A stretch of 64,000 nucleotides of DNA from Nocardioides kribbensis. GTDB taxonomy: Bacteria > Actinomycetota > Actinomycetes > Propionibacteriales > Nocardioidaceae. Every line of letters starts with the position of its first letter. Positions within the stretch are counted from its first letter, which is position 1. Positions 60,702 to 64,000 of the stretch are shown piece by piece. The stretch spans positions 62,001-126,000 of the forward strand of contig NZ_JADCLL010000007.1 of the NCBI RefSeq assembly GCF_015070375.1, in the 5' to 3' direction. The notes under the pieces are model-generated. The model made no database searches. It saw only the letters and a list, made by a program, of their open reading frames with translations, and had not been told where the DNA came from. The translations under genes were made by a program, and so were the position numbers.

Positions 60702-61262
60702 TCAGCTCCCGGCAGGGGCGGGGGCGTAGCGCAGGTGCAGCACGCCGGAGTCGAGCACGGTGGAGCCGAGCAGCTCCAGCGGCACCTGGCCGGTGTCCTC
60801 GAAGAGCCGCTGCCCGGTGCCGACGGCGAGGGGGTGCACGAGGAGCTCGAGCTCGTCGAGCAGGTCGTGGGCCAGCAGCCAGCGCACGGTGGTGGCGCAG
60901 CCCGACATGCCGATGTCGCCCTCGGTCTCCTCCTTGATCCGGGCGACCTGGGCCGCGACCTCGGCGTCGTCGCCGGTGACGAGGTGGCTGTTCTCCCAGT
61001 CGGTGTCGAGCGGGTGGGAGGACAGGACGTACTTGCGGAGCGGGGTGATGAAGGGCCCGAACTCGTCGTCGTCGGGGTGGGCGGTCCAGTGCGCGGCCCA
61101 CTCGTCGTAGAGCCGCCGGCCCATGAGGTAGGCCCCGCGCGTCTGCATCCCGGCGCCGATCACCGCGCCCATCTGCTCGGTGAAGTACGGGAAGTGCCAC
61201 TGGTCGGGGCGCTCGACGACGCCGTCGAGGGAGATGAAGAAGGTGGAGACGATGCGGGCCAC
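60702..61262 (-). CDS. Dihydrofolate-reductase-like (RibD C-terminal) protein
   Basis: 186 residues. ARIVSTFFISLDGVVERPDQ is the usual start of the small RibD/DHFR-like family, followed by RGAYLMGRRLYDEWAAHW, KYVLSSHPLDTDWENSHLV, GDIGMSGCATTVRWLLAHDL and DELELLVHPLAVGTGQRLFE. Such proteins are annotated as pyrimidine reductase-like or dihydrofolate reductase family, with NADPH-binding fold. True reaction unknown. The GTG at 61262 has AGGAGG 6 bases upstream. Confidence 0.85.
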   Translation of the reverse strand: MARIVSTFFISLDGVVERPDQWHFPYFTEQMGAVIGAGMQTRGAYLMGRRLYDEWAAHWTAHPDDDEFGPFITPLRKYVLSSHPLDTDWENSHLVTGDDAEVAAQVARIKEETEGDIGMSGCATTVRWLLAHDLLDELELLVHPLAVGTGQRLFEDTGQVPLELLGSTVLDSGVLHLRYAPAPAGS

Positions 61263-61302
61263 GGGGGCCTCCTGGGTCTGGCTGGGGGGTGCGGACGGAC
61301 GG

Positions 61303-61349
61303 GCAGACCCGCCCGGCGGCTCGGACTCATCGGCCGCGGGCGGGTCTGC
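61303..61349 (-). terminator. Inverted repeat downstream of purL
   Basis: gcagacccgcccg pairs perfectly with cgggcgggtctgc (13 bp, 21-base loop), in the gap between the purL stop and the DHFR-like start on the minus strand. Probably a terminator for purL. Confidence 0.6.
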
Positions 61350-61393
61350 TCGACGTCGGTGCTGGACGGGCTGACGTGCAGGGTCGCTGGCGC

Positions 61394-63703
<2,310 letters not shown>

Positions 63704-63712
63704 GGGCGTCAA

Positions 63713-63997
63713 TCTACCGGCGCCCGGACGGGCCCGGGTCGCCGAGGGCGGGGCCGAGACCCGGAGTCCCGCGCGGGGCCGCGGCGGGGCCGGGACCGGG
63801 GGCCGGGTCGCACCCCGCGGGTGGTGCGCGCGGGGCGGCGTACAGGGCTGTGACCTGCGGAAACGCCGATCTGAACTACAGCGCTGTAGTTCACGGGAAC
63901 CGCTGTTACGGGTGTGACTCGTGTGGTTAAGGTGACCCGGATCCAGCCCGCTGGGTCGTCCGACGAGCTGTCCTTCCCCCAGCCCTGGAGCACCGCC
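63713..63997. promoter_or_regulatory. 285-bp intergenic region with a 22-bp palindrome
   Basis: The perfect palindrome tgaactacagc-gctgtagttca occupies 63872-63893. It separates purL (minus) from a gene starting at the window edge (plus). The rest of the gap is GC-rich with no other clear signal apart from a GGAG ribosome site just before the final ATG. Confidence 0.75.
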
Positions 63998-64000
63998 ATG
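63998..64000 (+). CDS. Start codon of a gene cut by the window edge
   Basis: ATG ends the window and follows tggagcaccgcc, in which GGAG sits at ribosome-binding distance. An in-frame GTG at 63914 would add 28 residues ([20 protein letters not shown]...). Nothing about the product can be said. Confidence 0.4.

Overview
The window is very GC-rich, almost gap-free chromosomal DNA of a high-GC Gram-positive bacterium (Actinomycetota). Many genes start with GTG. The gene content is actinobacterial: a mycothione reductase, an FprB-type ferredoxin/NADP reductase next to an AurF-like diiron protein, a DUF1490 (PacL-type) chaperone with a CtpC-like metal ATPase, a class E sortase, a DUF3073 protein beside purM, and an SCO6745-family protein. 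The purL ... purF-purM-DUF3073-valine dehydrogenase order matches what I recall of Streptomyces and mycobacteria. I favour a Nocardioides-like member of the Propionibacteriales, but that placement is inference. I see no insertion sequence, integrase, CRISPR array, rRNA or prophage.

Layout. 1-7000: end of a repeat-rich membrane protein, an acetyltransferase, type II NADH dehydrogenase, an RsbW-like ATPase protein, a coupled CrcB pair, a minimal zincin and mycothione reductase. 7000-7540: tRNA-Asp and tRNA-Glu (minus) and tRNA-Phe (plus) with strong hairpins. 7600-12100: RDD and MpaB-like proteins, two small proteins, and a TetR/SDR/TetR block. 12200-17560: diiron oxygenase plus FprB, then PacL plus CtpC. 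17490-21000: a minus-strand operon of a processive-type family 2 glycosyltransferase, a 49-residue protein carrying LAATG, and a class E sortase, divergent from a secreted GH26-type hydrolase. 21000-33530: CstA/YbdD, a P-loop protein coupled to an ABC exporter that lacks a Walker A lysine, a GTPase pair, an SDR, two membrane proteins and a hydrolase. 33660-37940: a MASE1/PAS histidine kinase convergent with a receiver protein and an atypical winged-helix regulator. 38080-43530: TerC, lipid kinase, a propeller-like protein and valine dehydrogenase. 43600-46700: DUF3073, purM and purF. 46970-53016: GAF histidine kinase, a two-subunit molybdenum hydroxylase and a PucR regulator. 53160-64000: M20 dipeptidase, SCP-like protein, SCO6745 protein, Nei2, a DHA2 efflux pump with its TetR repressor, a lipoprotein hydrolase, ArfB, a DHFR-like protein, purL, and an intergenic region with a perfect 22-bp palindrome before a gene cut by the window edge.

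How genes work together. PurL, PurF and PurM are successive de novo purine enzymes. FprB probably supplies electrons to the diiron protein. PacL probably assists CtpC in metal export. The CrcB halves probably form one fluoride channel. The most novel-looking unit is the glycosyltransferase / mini LAxTG protein / sortase operon facing a glycoside hydrolase, which suggests a cell-surface glycan system. The P-loop protein with the degenerate ABC exporter is the second candidate.
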